Of a stretch of DNA of 64,000 bases, positions 18,172 through 26,432 are shown piece after piece. The stretch is from Duganella sp. BuS-21 (GTDB lineage Bacteria; Pseudomonadota; Gammaproteobacteria; Burkholderiales; Burkholderiaceae_D). Where the stretch lies: the NCBI GenBank assembly GCA_041874725.1, contig CP097466.1, positions 3,720,001 to 3,784,000 of the forward strand. The letters run 5' to 3'. A model generated the notes under the pieces. That model was not told where the DNA came from and ran no database searches. It saw only the letters and a list, made by a program, of their open reading frames with translations. The first letter of the stretch is position 1. Each line of letters begins with the position of its first letter. The translations under genes were made by a program, and so were the position numbers.

Positions 18172-20619
18172 TTAGTTATCGCCGCGCGGCTTGATATGAA
18201 GCGCCAAGGTGGCGAACATCTGTTCGACATCGATAGGCTTGGCGATAAAGTCGTCCATGCCGGCGCTGGTGCATTGCTCCCGTTCGGACTCCATCACGCC
18301 GGCGGTCATGGCGATAATGGGCAGCGTCAGGCCCAGCTCCTGGCGGATCTTGCGGGTGGCGGTGAAGCCGTCCATCACCGGCATCTGCACGTCCATCAAC
18401 ACCAGGTCATAGACGCCGCCGGCCAGTCGGTCGAGCGCCAGCTGGCCGTTGTCCGCCACCGATACCACGGCATTTGCCTGTTCCAGTATGCCCCTGGCGA
18501 CGTTCTGGTTGATCGGGTTGTCCTCCACCAGCAGGATGCGCACGCCGTCCAACGCCGGCATCGGCGGCGCTGCCGGCACGCCGCCGTCCTGCGTCGTCGG
18601 CGCCAGCGCCGTCTGCACGGCGTCGAACAGGCTGGAGGCGGTGACCGGCTTGGTGAGGAAAGCCGCCGCGCTGGAGCCGGCCATTTCCTCCATCAGCTTA
18701 CCGCGCGCGTAGGCGTTGAGCATGCAGATCACCGGCACCGGCGACAGTGCCTGTATCGCGCGCATGGTCGCCATGCCGTCCATGTCCGGCATCACGCTGT
18801 CGACCAGCACCACATCGTAATGCGTGCCGGCGCGCAGCCGCGCCAGCGCTTCTTCGCCGGAGGCGGCGCGGTCGCTGGTCCAGTTCCAGCCCCGGATGGT
18901 GGTACCGATGAAGGTACGGCTGGTGCGGTTGTCGTCCACCACCAGCAGGTGCAGCTTGCGCGAGGAACGTGCGGCCAGCGCGGCTGGCGCCTCCTCGGCC
19001 TCCTTGAACTCCAGCGTGAAGCGGAACTCGCTACCCTTGCCCGATTCGCTGTCCACCTGTATGGTCCCGCCCAGCAGCGCGATCAGGTTCTTGGTGATAG
19101 TGAGCCCCAGACCGGTGCCGCCGAAGCGCCGTGTGAACGACAGGTCGCCCTGCGTAAATGGCGAAAACAGGCGCGCCTGCTGTTCCTCGCTCATGCCGAT
19201 GCCGGTATCGCGCACGCTGAAGCGCAAGGTCAGCGGCGAGCGCGTCATGCGCTGCACCAGCACCGATACTTCGCCGTGCTCCGTGAACTTGATGGCATTG
19301 CCGGCCAGGTTGACCAGCACCTGCTGCAGGCGCAACGCATCGCCCACCAGTACGCGCGGCACTTCCGGCTCCACCGCCATGCACAGTTCCAGTTCCTTGT
19401 CGCCCAGGTTCACGCTCATGATGGTAGCCACCGAGTGCATCACGTCATCCAGCTTGAAGCGTACCGGATGCAGCTCGACCTTCCCGGCCTGCATCTTTGA
19501 GAAGTCCAGTATGTCGTTCAATATGCCGAGCAGCGACTGGCCGGAAGCCCGGATCATCTCCAGGTAGCGGCTCTGTTCCTGCGACAGCCGGGTGGTGCCC
19601 AGCAAATGCGCCATGCCCAGCACCGCGTTCATCGGCGTGCGCAGTTCGTGGCTCATGTTGGCGACGAAGGCGTCCTTGGCGGCGTTGGCCTGCTCCAACG
19701 AGCGGCTGATGTTGCGGGCGTAGATCCACGCAACGCAGAAGCCGGCCAACAGCAGCGCCGTCACGCCCAGGCTGATCCACTTGATCGAGGCCAGCATCTC
19801 CGACCACACCACGCTGCGCGGCACGCCGATCACCACCGCCCAACCGGTGGCCGCCGAACGGCTGTACATGGAATACACCGGCAACCCTTCCAACGTGGTG
19901 GCCTCCACCGCCGCCTCCATCTTGGCAGGCATCTGCGCCAGCAGTGAAGGTGCGCCTTTCTTGCCGACCGATCGTTGCGGGTCATGCGAACGGGCGACGA
20001 TGGCGCCCTGCGAATCGAAGATGGCCACCACCCGGTCCGGCGGCAGGCGCGGCTCCTTCAGCACTTGCCCAAGCCGCTCCGGCACGAAGGCAGTCGATAT
20101 GCAGTAGATGACCTTACCGTCGCGTAGCACCGGCGCGTGGATCGCAACCAGCGGCCGTTTCAACGCGCCGCCGATGAACACATCGGAAATCACAGGCTTG
20201 CCGGTCTCGAACACCTTGCGTACGCGCTCGGCGCTGCCGGGGTCCTGCATCGGCGAACCATAAGGCCGCGCGGTGTTCAGCAACTGCACCGAGTCGCGGT
20301 CGCTGAGGACGAAATTAAAACCCGGGAATTCGGGCCGCAGCGCCTGCGCGGCTTCCGCATGGAAGGCGGCAAAGTCGCCCTTGTCGATACTGGGCGAATG
20401 CGACAGGGCCAGCGCCACGGTGATGCCGGTGTTCAGATCCCGGTCCACCGCCTGTATCAGCGCGCGGGCGGCGATCAGCGTGTCGAACTTGATCTGCTCC
20501 CGTTCCCGTTCGATGAAGTGAGCCGTCAGCAGAAAAAAGCCGACGATGGCCGGCAAGGCGCAGGCCCATACGAGGGTATAGATTTGCACCTTGATCGACG
20601 GCAGTCTGCCTCGCGTCAT
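18172..20619 (-). CDS. Hybrid histidine kinase with periplasmic sensor and two receiver domains
   Basis: The 815-residue protein begins at the ATG at 20619 (MTRGRLPSIKVQIYTLVWAC; GGGA lies about 9 bases upstream); the frame extends upstream into the glycerate kinase gene. The order is membrane helix (about 10-35), periplasmic dCache/PDC-like domain (about 40-275), second helix (about 280-300), HisKA with H324 (MSHELRTPMNAVLGMA), HATPase (NLAGNAIKF, GTGLGLTIT), receiver 1 (VVDDNRTSRTF, VLVDSVMPDMDG) and receiver 2 ([29 protein letters not shown]). No Hpt domain follows, so an external Hpt protein is needed for a full relay. Both receivers keep the phospho-Asp. Confidence 0.88.
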   Translation of the reverse strand: MTRGRLPSIKVQIYTLVWACALPAIVGFFLLTAHFIEREREQIKFDTLIAARALIQAVDRDLNTGITVALALSHSPSIDKGDFAAFHAEAAQALRPEFPGFNFVLSDRDSVQLLNTARPYGSPMQDPGSAERVRKVFETGKPVISDVFIGGALKRPLVAIHAPVLRDGKVIYCISTAFVPERLGQVLKEPRLPPDRVVAIFDSQGAIVARSHDPQRSVGKKGAPSLLAQMPAKMEAAVEATTLEGLPVYSMYSRSAATGWAVVIGVPRSVVWSEMLASIKWISLGVTALLLAGFCVAWIYARNISRSLEQANAAKDAFVANMSHELRTPMNAVLGMAHLLGTTRLSQEQSRYLEMIRASGQSLLGILNDILDFSKMQAGKVELHPVRFKLDDVMHSVATIMSVNLGDKELELCMAVEPEVPRVLVGDALRLQQVLVNLAGNAIKFTEHGEVSVLVQRMTRSPLTLRFSVRDTGIGMSEEQQARLFSPFTQGDLSFTRRFGGTGLGLTITKNLIALLGGTIQVDSESGKGSEFRFTLEFKEAEEAPAALAARSSRKLHLLVVDDNRTSRTFIGTTIRGWNWTSDRAASGEEALARLRAGTHYDVVLVDSVMPDMDGMATMRAIQALSPVPVICMLNAYARGKLMEEMAGSSAAAFLTKPVTASSLFDAVQTALAPTTQDGGVPAAPPMPALDGVRILLVEDNPINQNVARGILEQANAVVSVADNGQLALDRLAGGVYDLVLMDVQMPVMDGFTATRKIRQELGLTLPIIAMTAGVMESEREQCTSAGMDDFIAKPIDVEQMFATLALHIKPRGDN

Positions 20620-20656
20620 GAAAGTCGTTCCCGCTGCTATGTGAAGGACGACTCTA

Positions 20657-21811
20657 TCACAAGCCCAGGCCCGCTCCCAACCGCAACGTGGCAGCAATGT
20701 TCCTGGCCGCGCCGCGTAGACTGACGGCGGCTGATGCCAACGCCTGCTCCAGCGTGCACACGCCGCTGACCGATGCGAATACCGCATCGATGCCATGGTC
20801 GTGCACCGCCGCCGCGCCCGTGGCCAAGGACCCGGCGATGGCGATCACTGGTTTGCCATGGCGCTGCGCCACGCGCGCCACGCCGATCGGCGTTTTGCCG
20901 TGGATGGTCTGGCCGTCGATGCGGCCTTCGCCGGTGATGACCAGGTCCGCATCGGCCACCGCCGCGTCCAGCCCGACGGCGTCGGTGACGATTTCGCTGC
21001 CGGGGCGCAGGCGGCCGCCGAGGAAGGCCAGCATGGCCGCCGCGATGCCGCCGCCGGCGCCGGCGCCCGGTACATCGGCCACATTATGGCCGGCGTCACG
21101 CGCGACGATGGCGGCGTAGTGGCGCAGATTGTCGTCCAGCCGCGCCACCATGTCGGGCGTAGCGCCCTTTTGCGGGCCGAAGATGGCGGAGGCGCCCTGC
21201 GGGCCGACCAGCGGGTGGCTGACGTCGCAGGCGACATCGAACACGCAGTCCTTGATGCGGGCGTCCAGGCCGGACAGGTCGATGCGGTCCAGCGCATCGA
21301 GCGCGCCGCCGCCCGGCGCCAGCTCGGCGCCGTCGCCGTCCAACAGGCGGCCGCCGAGCGCCTGCAGCATGCCGGCGCCGCCGTCGTTGGTGGCGCTGCC
21401 GCCGACGCCCAGCACGAAACGGCGCGCGCCGGCGTCCAGCGCGTGCCTGATCAATTGGCCGGTGCCGTAGCTGGTGGTGCGCAGCGGGTCGCGCTGCGCT
21501 GGGGTCAACAGTTCCAGCCCGCTGGCGGCCGCCATTTCAATGACGGCGGTGCTGCCGTCGCCCATCATGCCGTAGAAAGCGGCCACCGGCGCGGCGGTGG
21601 CGCCCAGCGGGCCTTGCGCCGGCAGCTCGACCAGCGTGCCGCCGCTGGCGTCGATCATGGCCTGCACCGTGCCTTCGCCGCCGTCGGCGACGGGCAGTTT
21701 GATATACGTCGCATCGGGGAAGATGTCGCGGAACCCGGCCTCGATGGCGTCGGCTACGGCCATCGCCGACAGGCTCTCCTTGAACGAATCCGGGGCGATG
21801 ACTATTTTCAT
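20657..21811 (-). CDS. garK: Glycerate 2-kinase (GarK/GlxK family)
   Basis: This 384-residue cytoplasmic enzyme has the family start MKIVIAPDSFKESLSA, followed by KLPVADGGEGTV, GVGGSATNDGGAG and TGEGRIDGQTIHGKTP, matching class II glycerate kinases that phosphorylate D-glycerate to 2-phosphoglycerate. Length is normal. It would feed glycerate from glyoxylate, glucarate or galactarate degradation into glycolysis. No other gene of those pathways is adjacent. It lies 37 bases upstream of the hybrid kinase on the same strand and is divergent from the amino acid permease. Confidence 0.93.
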   Translation of the reverse strand: MKIVIAPDSFKESLSAMAVADAIEAGFRDIFPDATYIKLPVADGGEGTVQAMIDASGGTLVELPAQGPLGATAAPVAAFYGMMGDGSTAVIEMAAASGLELLTPAQRDPLRTTSYGTGQLIRHALDAGARRFVLGVGGSATNDGGAGMLQALGGRLLDGDGAELAPGGGALDALDRIDLSGLDARIKDCVFDVACDVSHPLVGPQGASAIFGPQKGATPDMVARLDDNLRHYAAIVARDAGHNVADVPGAGAGGGIAAAMLAFLGGRLRPGSEIVTDAVGLDAAVADADLVITGEGRIDGQTIHGKTPIGVARVAQRHGKPVIAIAGSLATGAAAVHDHGIDAVFASVSGVCTLEQALASAAVSLRGAARNIAATLRLGAGLGL

Positions 21812-21822
21812 CGGCCTATTCT

Positions 21823-21890
21823 ATGGCGACTATCGCCATTTCGGTACGGTTGTCCAGCAAATAAGCGGCTTGATACACATTGATACACAT
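21823..21890. promoter_or_regulatory. Inverted repeat and tandem decamer between garK and the permease
   Basis: The divergent region 21812-22005 holds ATGGCGA (21823-21829) facing TCGCCAT (21833-21839), a perfect 7-base inverted repeat 12 bases before the garK start, and an exact tandem decamer TGATACACAT at 21871-21880 and 21881-21890. The decamers sit one helical turn apart, as in sites for cooperative regulators. A TATTAT -10-like box lies at 21926-21931 for the permease. No regulator is identified for either site. Confidence 0.4.
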
Positions 21891-22005
21891 AAAACAACAA
21901 GCTCGGAAATGCCGAAAACATACTGTATTATTTGCGCTTGCCCGACTTTGGCTCACAAGGCCGCCCGCCGGGACTACGATAAAACACAAAAAAGCAGGAG
22001 CGACT

Positions 22006-23397
22006 TTGAGCATTTTTAGAACGAAGAATCTGGATGAGATGATCGCCAACGCCGGCAAGCCGGGCGGACTGGCTAAGGTACTCGGGCCTTTCGACCTGAT
22101 TTTAATGGGCATCGGCGCCATCGTCGGCACCGGTATTTTCGTGCTGACCGGTACCGGCGCCGTCACCGCCGGCCCCGCGCTGACGTTGTCCTTTGTGGTG
22201 GCGGCCATCGCCTGCGGCTTCGCCGCCCTGTGCTACGCCGAATTTGCCTCCACCGTTCCGGTGGCCGGCTCCATCTACACCTATTCTTACGCCACCCTGG
22301 GCGAACTGGCCGCCTGGATGATCGGCTGGGACCTGCTGCTTGAATACGGCCTGGCCACGTCGGCCGTGTCGGTGGGCTGGTCGGGCTACTTCCAGTCGCT
22401 GCTGTCCGGTTTCGACATCCACCTGCCGGTGGTGCTGTCGGCGGCGCCCGGCGCCCTGCCCGGCGTGACCACCTATATCAACCTGCCGGCGCTGTGCATC
22501 ATGCTGATCCTGACGGCGATGCTGAGCATCGGCGTGCGTGAATCGGCGCGCGTCAACAACGTCATGGTGGTCATCAAGATCACCGTGGTGCTGCTGTTTA
22601 TCGTGGTAGGCGCCCGTCACGTGACGCCGTCGAACTGGCAGCCCTTCATGCCTTACGGGATCAACGGCATGCTAAGCGCCTCGGCGCTGGTGTTCTTCGC
22701 CTTCATCGGCTTCGACGCCGTGACCTCGGCGGCCGAGGAAGTCAAGCGTCCGGAACGCGATCTGCCGATCGGTATTATCGGTTCGCTGGCCGGTTGCACG
22801 GTGCTGTACGTGATCGTCTCGGCCATCATGACCGGCATCGTCCCCTACAAAGAATTCCTCGGCATCGACCATCCGGTCACGCTGGCCTTGCAGCGCGCCG
22901 GTGAAAACTGGTTCGCCGGCTTCGTCGACCTGGGCGCGATCCTCGGCATGACCACCGTGATCCTGGTGATGGCCTACGGCCAGACCCGCATCATCTACGC
23001 CATGTCGCGCGACGGCCTGCTGCCGAAACGCCTGTCGAACGTTCATCCGCGTTTCCATACACCGTTCCTGGCGACCTGGATCGTTGGTATCGTGTTCGGC
23101 CTGCTGGCCGCCGTCGTGCCGCTGAACGTGTTGAGCGAACTGGTTAACATCGGTACGCTGGCTGCATTCAGCCTGGTGTCGATCGCCATCATCATCCTGC
23201 GCAAGACCCGTCCGGACCTGAAGCGCGCTTTCCGCTGCCCAGGCGTGCCTTATGTGCCGGCGCTGGCCGTGATCTTCTGCGTGACGCTGATGTGTTACCT
23301 GAGCTGGGTCACCTGGGTCGCCTTCGGCATCTGGCTGGCCATCGGCCTGGTCGTCTACTTCGGCTACGCCCGCAAGCACTCGCTGCTGAACAAGTAA
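22006..23397 (+). CDS. APC-family amino acid permease (cationic amino acid transporter type)
   Basis: The 463-residue membrane protein has about 12 helices with APC motifs (LILMGIGAIVGTGIFVLTG, CYAEFASTVPVAGSIYTYSY, FFAFIGFDAVTSAAEEVKRP, MSRDGLLPKRLSNVHPRFHTP). It belongs to the CAT / YhdG-YfnA group. I chose the TTG at 22006 because AGGAG lies 5 bases upstream and the protein then begins SIFRTKNLDEM, as homologues do; the 42 extra residues from the ATG at 21880 look non-coding. Cationic amino acids are the usual substrates, but specificity is inferred. It is divergent from garK. Confidence 0.85.
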   Translation: MSIFRTKNLDEMIANAGKPGGLAKVLGPFDLILMGIGAIVGTGIFVLTGTGAVTAGPALTLSFVVAAIACGFAALCYAEFASTVPVAGSIYTYSYATLGELAAWMIGWDLLLEYGLATSAVSVGWSGYFQSLLSGFDIHLPVVLSAAPGALPGVTTYINLPALCIMLILTAMLSIGVRESARVNNVMVVIKITVVLLFIVVGARHVTPSNWQPFMPYGINGMLSASALVFFAFIGFDAVTSAAEEVKRPERDLPIGIIGSLAGCTVLYVIVSAIMTGIVPYKEFLGIDHPVTLALQRAGENWFAGFVDLGAILGMTTVILVMAYGQTRIIYAMSRDGLLPKRLSNVHPRFHTPFLATWIVGIVFGLLAAVVPLNVLSELVNIGTLAAFSLVSIAIIILRKTRPDLKRAFRCPGVPYVPALAVIFCVTLMCYLSWVTWVAFGIWLAIGLVVYFGYARKHSLLNK

Positions 23398-23404
23398 ATC
23401 TGCC

Positions 23405-24364
23405 TTACGCTGCCCGCGGCTGGAATTTCTTCCGGTACGACGCGGGCAGCAGTCCCACCCGCTGCCGGAACAAACGGCGGAACGAGTTACTGTCTTCATA
23501 TCCCACTTTGAACGTAATGCTGTCAAGGCTCATGCGGGTTGATTCCAGCAGGTGCTTGGCTTTCTCCAGCCGCAGCGTTTGCAGGTAGGCCAACGGCGTG
23601 TAGCCGGTCGCCTCCTTGAAGCGGCGCATGAAATTGCGCACGCCGAAGCCGAAGCGAGGCGCCAGTTCGTCTATCGACAGCGGCTGGTCGTAGTGCTCCT
23701 CCAGCCAGTTCTGCACGCGCAGGATATCGGCGTCGCCATGGCTCTTCGGCATAGACCACAATACATACACCGACTGTTCGCTGCGCGCGTTATCGATCAG
23801 CAGATAGCGACTACATTTCTGCGCCAGGTCCAGCGAACCATATCGCCGGATCAGATGCAGCAGCAGGTCCATCGCAGCCGTTGCGCCGCCGCTGGTGATG
23901 AGGCGATTGTCTTCGCATAGTGTTTCGCCTTCATCCATGCGCACATCGGCATAGCGCTTGCGGAACAGGTCCGCGAACGCCCAGTGGGTGGTGGCGCGCG
24001 CGCCGGACAGCAGGCCGGTTTCCGCCAGCATGAAGGTGGCGGTGCACATGGTGGCCAGCACGGCGCCTTGCCGGTGTCGTTCGCGCAGCCAATCGCCGTA
24101 ACGGCCAAAGCCGGGCAAGGCTTCCCGCAACGTGAACAGGAAGCCCGGGATGAGCACCAGGTCGGTGTGCCCGATATCAGCGATCGCCACGTCGGGCTGC
24201 AAGGTCTGGCCGCGCAGCGTGGTGACCGGCCTGCCATCCAGCGAGGCCGTCACCACGTCGAATACGGGTTCGTCGGCAAACAGGTTGGCGGCGGTGAGCA
24301 GTTCCAGCGCAGTGGTGGCGCTGGCGGCCGAACACAGGTCGGCAAACAGGATCGTCAGGTGCAT
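23405..24364 (-). CDS. GlxA-family regulator, DJ-1/PfpI domain fused to AraC-type HTH
   Basis: This 319-residue protein has an N-terminal class-I glutamine-amidotransferase-like (DJ-1/PfpI) domain (about 1-180; ATMCTATFMLAETGLL holds the usual elbow cysteine) and a C-terminal AraC DNA-binding domain (about 215-315; FGVRNFMRRFKEATGYTPLAYL and KVGYEDSNSFRRLFRQRVGLLP). Members such as GlxA, ArgR-type and CdhR control amino acid, arginine, carnitine or choline catabolism. It converges on the amino acid permease, whose stop is 7 bases away, and is divergent from the thioesterase. The target is unknown. No strong ribosome site is seen before the ATG. Confidence 0.87.
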   Translation of the reverse strand: MHLTILFADLCSAASATTALELLTAANLFADEPVFDVVTASLDGRPVTTLRGQTLQPDVAIADIGHTDLVLIPGFLFTLREALPGFGRYGDWLRERHRQGAVLATMCTATFMLAETGLLSGARATTHWAFADLFRKRYADVRMDEGETLCEDNRLITSGGATAAMDLLLHLIRRYGSLDLAQKCSRYLLIDNARSEQSVYVLWSMPKSHGDADILRVQNWLEEHYDQPLSIDELAPRFGFGVRNFMRRFKEATGYTPLAYLQTLRLEKAKHLLESTRMSLDSITFKVGYEDSNSFRRLFRQRVGLLPASYRKKFQPRAA

Positions 24365-24468
24365 GGGATGGTTATGTCATATATCGCATGAAAAAAGTCG
24401 TTTCTGCACCTACCTTATCAGATCCGCCTCGCCTATAGTGGTGGCCATCCTCTACTGACCTATACATT

Positions 24469-25011
24469 ATGAACCTCTGGTTTCGACTGATCTGGATGCT
24501 GCTGCATCGCCCGTGGCGCAAGACCGCCGATCCTTACTCCACCACCGTGGTGCGCATGCGCGTCTGGCCGCTGGACCTGGATTTGAACCGCCATGTCACC
24601 AACGGCCGCTATTTCACGCTGGCCGATATCGGCCGCATGGATTTCGTGCTCAAGACCGGCGCCTTCCGCACCGCGCTGCGCCACAAGGCCGTACCCATCG
24701 TCGGCGATGCCTGGGGCAAGTTCCGCCGCGAGCTGAAGTTGTTCGAGTCGTTTGAAATCCACACCCGCATGCTGGGCTGGGACGACAAGTGGAGCTTTCT
24801 GGAGCACCGCTTCGTCAAGGACGGCCGGGTCGCCGGCGTGGTGGTGATGCGCGGCGTGTTCCGCTCATCTAAAGGCACGGTGCCGCCGGCCGACATCGTC
24901 ATGGACCTCGGCATGGCGGAACTATCGCCGCCACTGCCGCAATGGCTGACGGCGTGGTCGAACAGCTGCGACGGCATGAGCGTCCAGCTACGCGACGAAG
25001 AGAAAGCTTAA
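24469..25011 (+). CDS. Hot-dog fold acyl-CoA thioesterase
   Basis: The 180-residue protein is a 4HBT-type thioesterase: MRVWPLDLDLNRHVTNGRYF is the family's D-x-N-x-H-x-x-N signature and KFRRELKLFESFEI the following strand. This clade has a short N-terminal hydrophobic stretch (LWFRLIWMLLHRPW). It would hydrolyse an acyl-CoA; the substrate is unknown, though the neighbouring hydroxycinnamoyl-CoA pathway makes a role in relieving trapped CoA esters conceivable. Its stop overlaps the convergent MarR gene by 4 bases. The ribosome site is weak. Confidence 0.82.
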   Translation: MNLWFRLIWMLLHRPWRKTADPYSTTVVRMRVWPLDLDLNRHVTNGRYFTLADIGRMDFVLKTGAFRTALRHKAVPIVGDAWGKFRRELKLFESFEIHTRMLGWDDKWSFLEHRFVKDGRVAGVVVMRGVFRSSKGTVPPADIVMDLGMAELSPPLPQWLTAWSNSCDGMSVQLRDEEKA

Positions 25012-25475
25012 ATCCCTTCCAGGCTCAGGGCGCGCACCGCGCCCTTGAGCTGCGCGTGCAGCAGCGCGCGCTCTTCCTCGGTCGTAGCGGGGAACATCTG
25101 TAACTCCACTTCCCGCACTTTCGCATCGCACTGGCCCAGGATGGCGTGACCGTCCGCCGTCAGCTGGATCTGGATGATGCGCCCGTGCGCCGGGTCCGGC
25201 GTGCGCTCGATCCAGCCCTTGCCTTCCATCGACTTCACCATCTCATTGGCCGACTGCGGCGTGGTCATGATGCGCACCGCCAGCTGCGCGTTCGACAGCA
25301 CGCCGTGCGCGCGGAACACCGACAGCGCCGTGTACTGCGGCACCGTCAGCCCGGCCGGCGCCACGCAGTCGCGCAGTCGCTTGTTCAAAATGTGATCGAG
25401 ACGCCCCACCAGATAGGCCAGCCCCGCGGGCCGGTTTTCTGACTTCGCCGAATTTGCCGAATTTTCTTCAACCAT
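25008..25475 (-). CDS. MarR-family regulator of hydroxycinnamate catabolism (FerR/HcaR-like)
   Basis: This 155-residue protein has a MarR winged helix: GLAYLVGRLDHILNKRLRD, LTVPQYTALSVFRAHG, LSNAQLAVRIMTTPQSANEMV (recognition helix) and the wing ERTPDPAHGRIIQIQLT. It is divergent from ech, and a perfect palindrome lies between them. In other bacteria MarR proteins in this position (FerR, FerC, HcaR) are relieved by hydroxycinnamoyl-CoA; that effector is inferred here. An in-frame ATG at 25484 would add three residues. Neither start has a strong ribosome site. Confidence 0.83.
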   Translation of the reverse strand: MVEENSANSAKSENRPAGLAYLVGRLDHILNKRLRDCVAPAGLTVPQYTALSVFRAHGVLSNAQLAVRIMTTPQSANEMVKSMEGKGWIERTPDPAHGRIIQIQLTADGHAILGQCDAKVREVELQMFPATTEEERALLHAQLKGAVRALSLEGI

Positions 25476-25506
25476 AAAAATCATCTTGTAAAACGTAATA
25501 GGTGGG

Positions 25507-25539
25507 TATAGTATAAGGAACATATCAGGTAGCCTGATA
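25507..25539 (+). promoter_or_regulatory. ech promoter region with MarR-type operator
   Basis: TATCAGG (25523-25529) and CCTGATA (25533-25539) form a perfect 7-base inverted repeat with a 3-base centre, the size typical of MarR operators. It lies just after -10-like sequences (TATAGT at 25507, TATAAG at 25512) and 27 bases before the ech ATG, so bound repressor would block transcription start. Which -10 is used cannot be decided from sequence. Confidence 0.65.
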
Positions 25540-25565
25540 ACAAACTTACACACAGGAGATATTGT

Positions 25566-26399
25566 ATGTCCAAATACGAAGGCCGATGGGATACCGTCAA
25601 AGTCGAGATCGAAAACAGCATCGGCTGGATCACCCTGAACCGTCCGGAAAAGCGCAACGCCATGAGCCCAACGCTCAACCGCGAGATGATCGACGTGCTG
25701 GAAACGCTGGAGCTGGACGAAGAAGCGCAAGTGATCGTGCTGACCGGCGCCGGCGATAGCTGGACCGCCGGCATGGATTTAAAGGAGTACTTCCGCGAGA
25801 ACGACGGCAAGCCGGAGATCTTCCAGGAGCGCCTGCGCCGCGACTGCTCGCAATGGCAGTGGAAGCTGCTGCGCATGTACTCCAAGCCGACCATCGCCAT
25901 GGTCAACGGCTGGTGCTTCGGCGGCGCCTTCTCGCCGCTGGTGGCCTGCGACCTGGCCATCGCCGCCGATGAAGCGGTGTTCGGCCTGTCCGAGATCAAC
26001 TGGGGCATCCCGCCCGGTAACCTGGTCAGCAAAGCCGTCGCCGACACCATGGGCCACCGCCAGGCGCTGCACTACATCATGACCGGCGATACCTTCACCG
26101 GCCAGGAAGCGGCCGCCATGGGCCTGGTGAACAAGAGCGTGCCGCGTTCCGAGTTGCGCGCGGAGACCATCGCACTGGCCGAAAAGCTGCTGGCCAAATC
26201 GCCGACCGTGCTGCGCATCGCCAAGAACGGCTTCAAGCGCTGCCGCGAACTGAATTGGGACCAGAACGAGGACTACCTGTACGCCAAGGTGGACCAGTCC
26301 AACTACCGCGATCCGGAAAAGGGCCGCGCTCAGGGCCTCAAGCAATTCCTGGACGATAAGACCATCAAGCCCGGCCTGCAAACCTACAAACGCGGTTAA
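25566..26399 (+). CDS. ech: Feruloyl-CoA hydratase/lyase (p-hydroxycinnamoyl-CoA hydratase/aldolase)
   Basis: This 277-residue crotonase-family enzyme matches HCHL proteins over its whole length: WDTVKVEIENSIGWITLNRP, TGAGDSWTAGMDLKEYF, GWCFGGAFSPLVACD (oxyanion hole), FGLSEINWGIPPGN (catalytic Glu) and DYLYAKVDQ (substrate-binding Tyr region). It hydrates feruloyl-CoA and cleaves the product to vanillin and acetyl-CoA; coumaroyl- and caffeoyl-CoA are also accepted in the family. An AGGAG ribosome site precedes the ATG. It is the first gene of ech-vdh-fcs under the MarR-type operator. Confidence 0.95.
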   Translation: MSKYEGRWDTVKVEIENSIGWITLNRPEKRNAMSPTLNREMIDVLETLELDEEAQVIVLTGAGDSWTAGMDLKEYFRENDGKPEIFQERLRRDCSQWQWKLLRMYSKPTIAMVNGWCFGGAFSPLVACDLAIAADEAVFGLSEINWGIPPGNLVSKAVADTMGHRQALHYIMTGDTFTGQEAAAMGLVNKSVPRSELRAETIALAEKLLAKSPTVLRIAKNGFKRCRELNWDQNEDYLYAKVDQSNYRDPEKGRAQGLKQFLDDKTIKPGLQTYKRG

Positions 26400-26432
26400 G
26401 CCTCTACAATAAAAAAATCCAAGGAGACCAGC

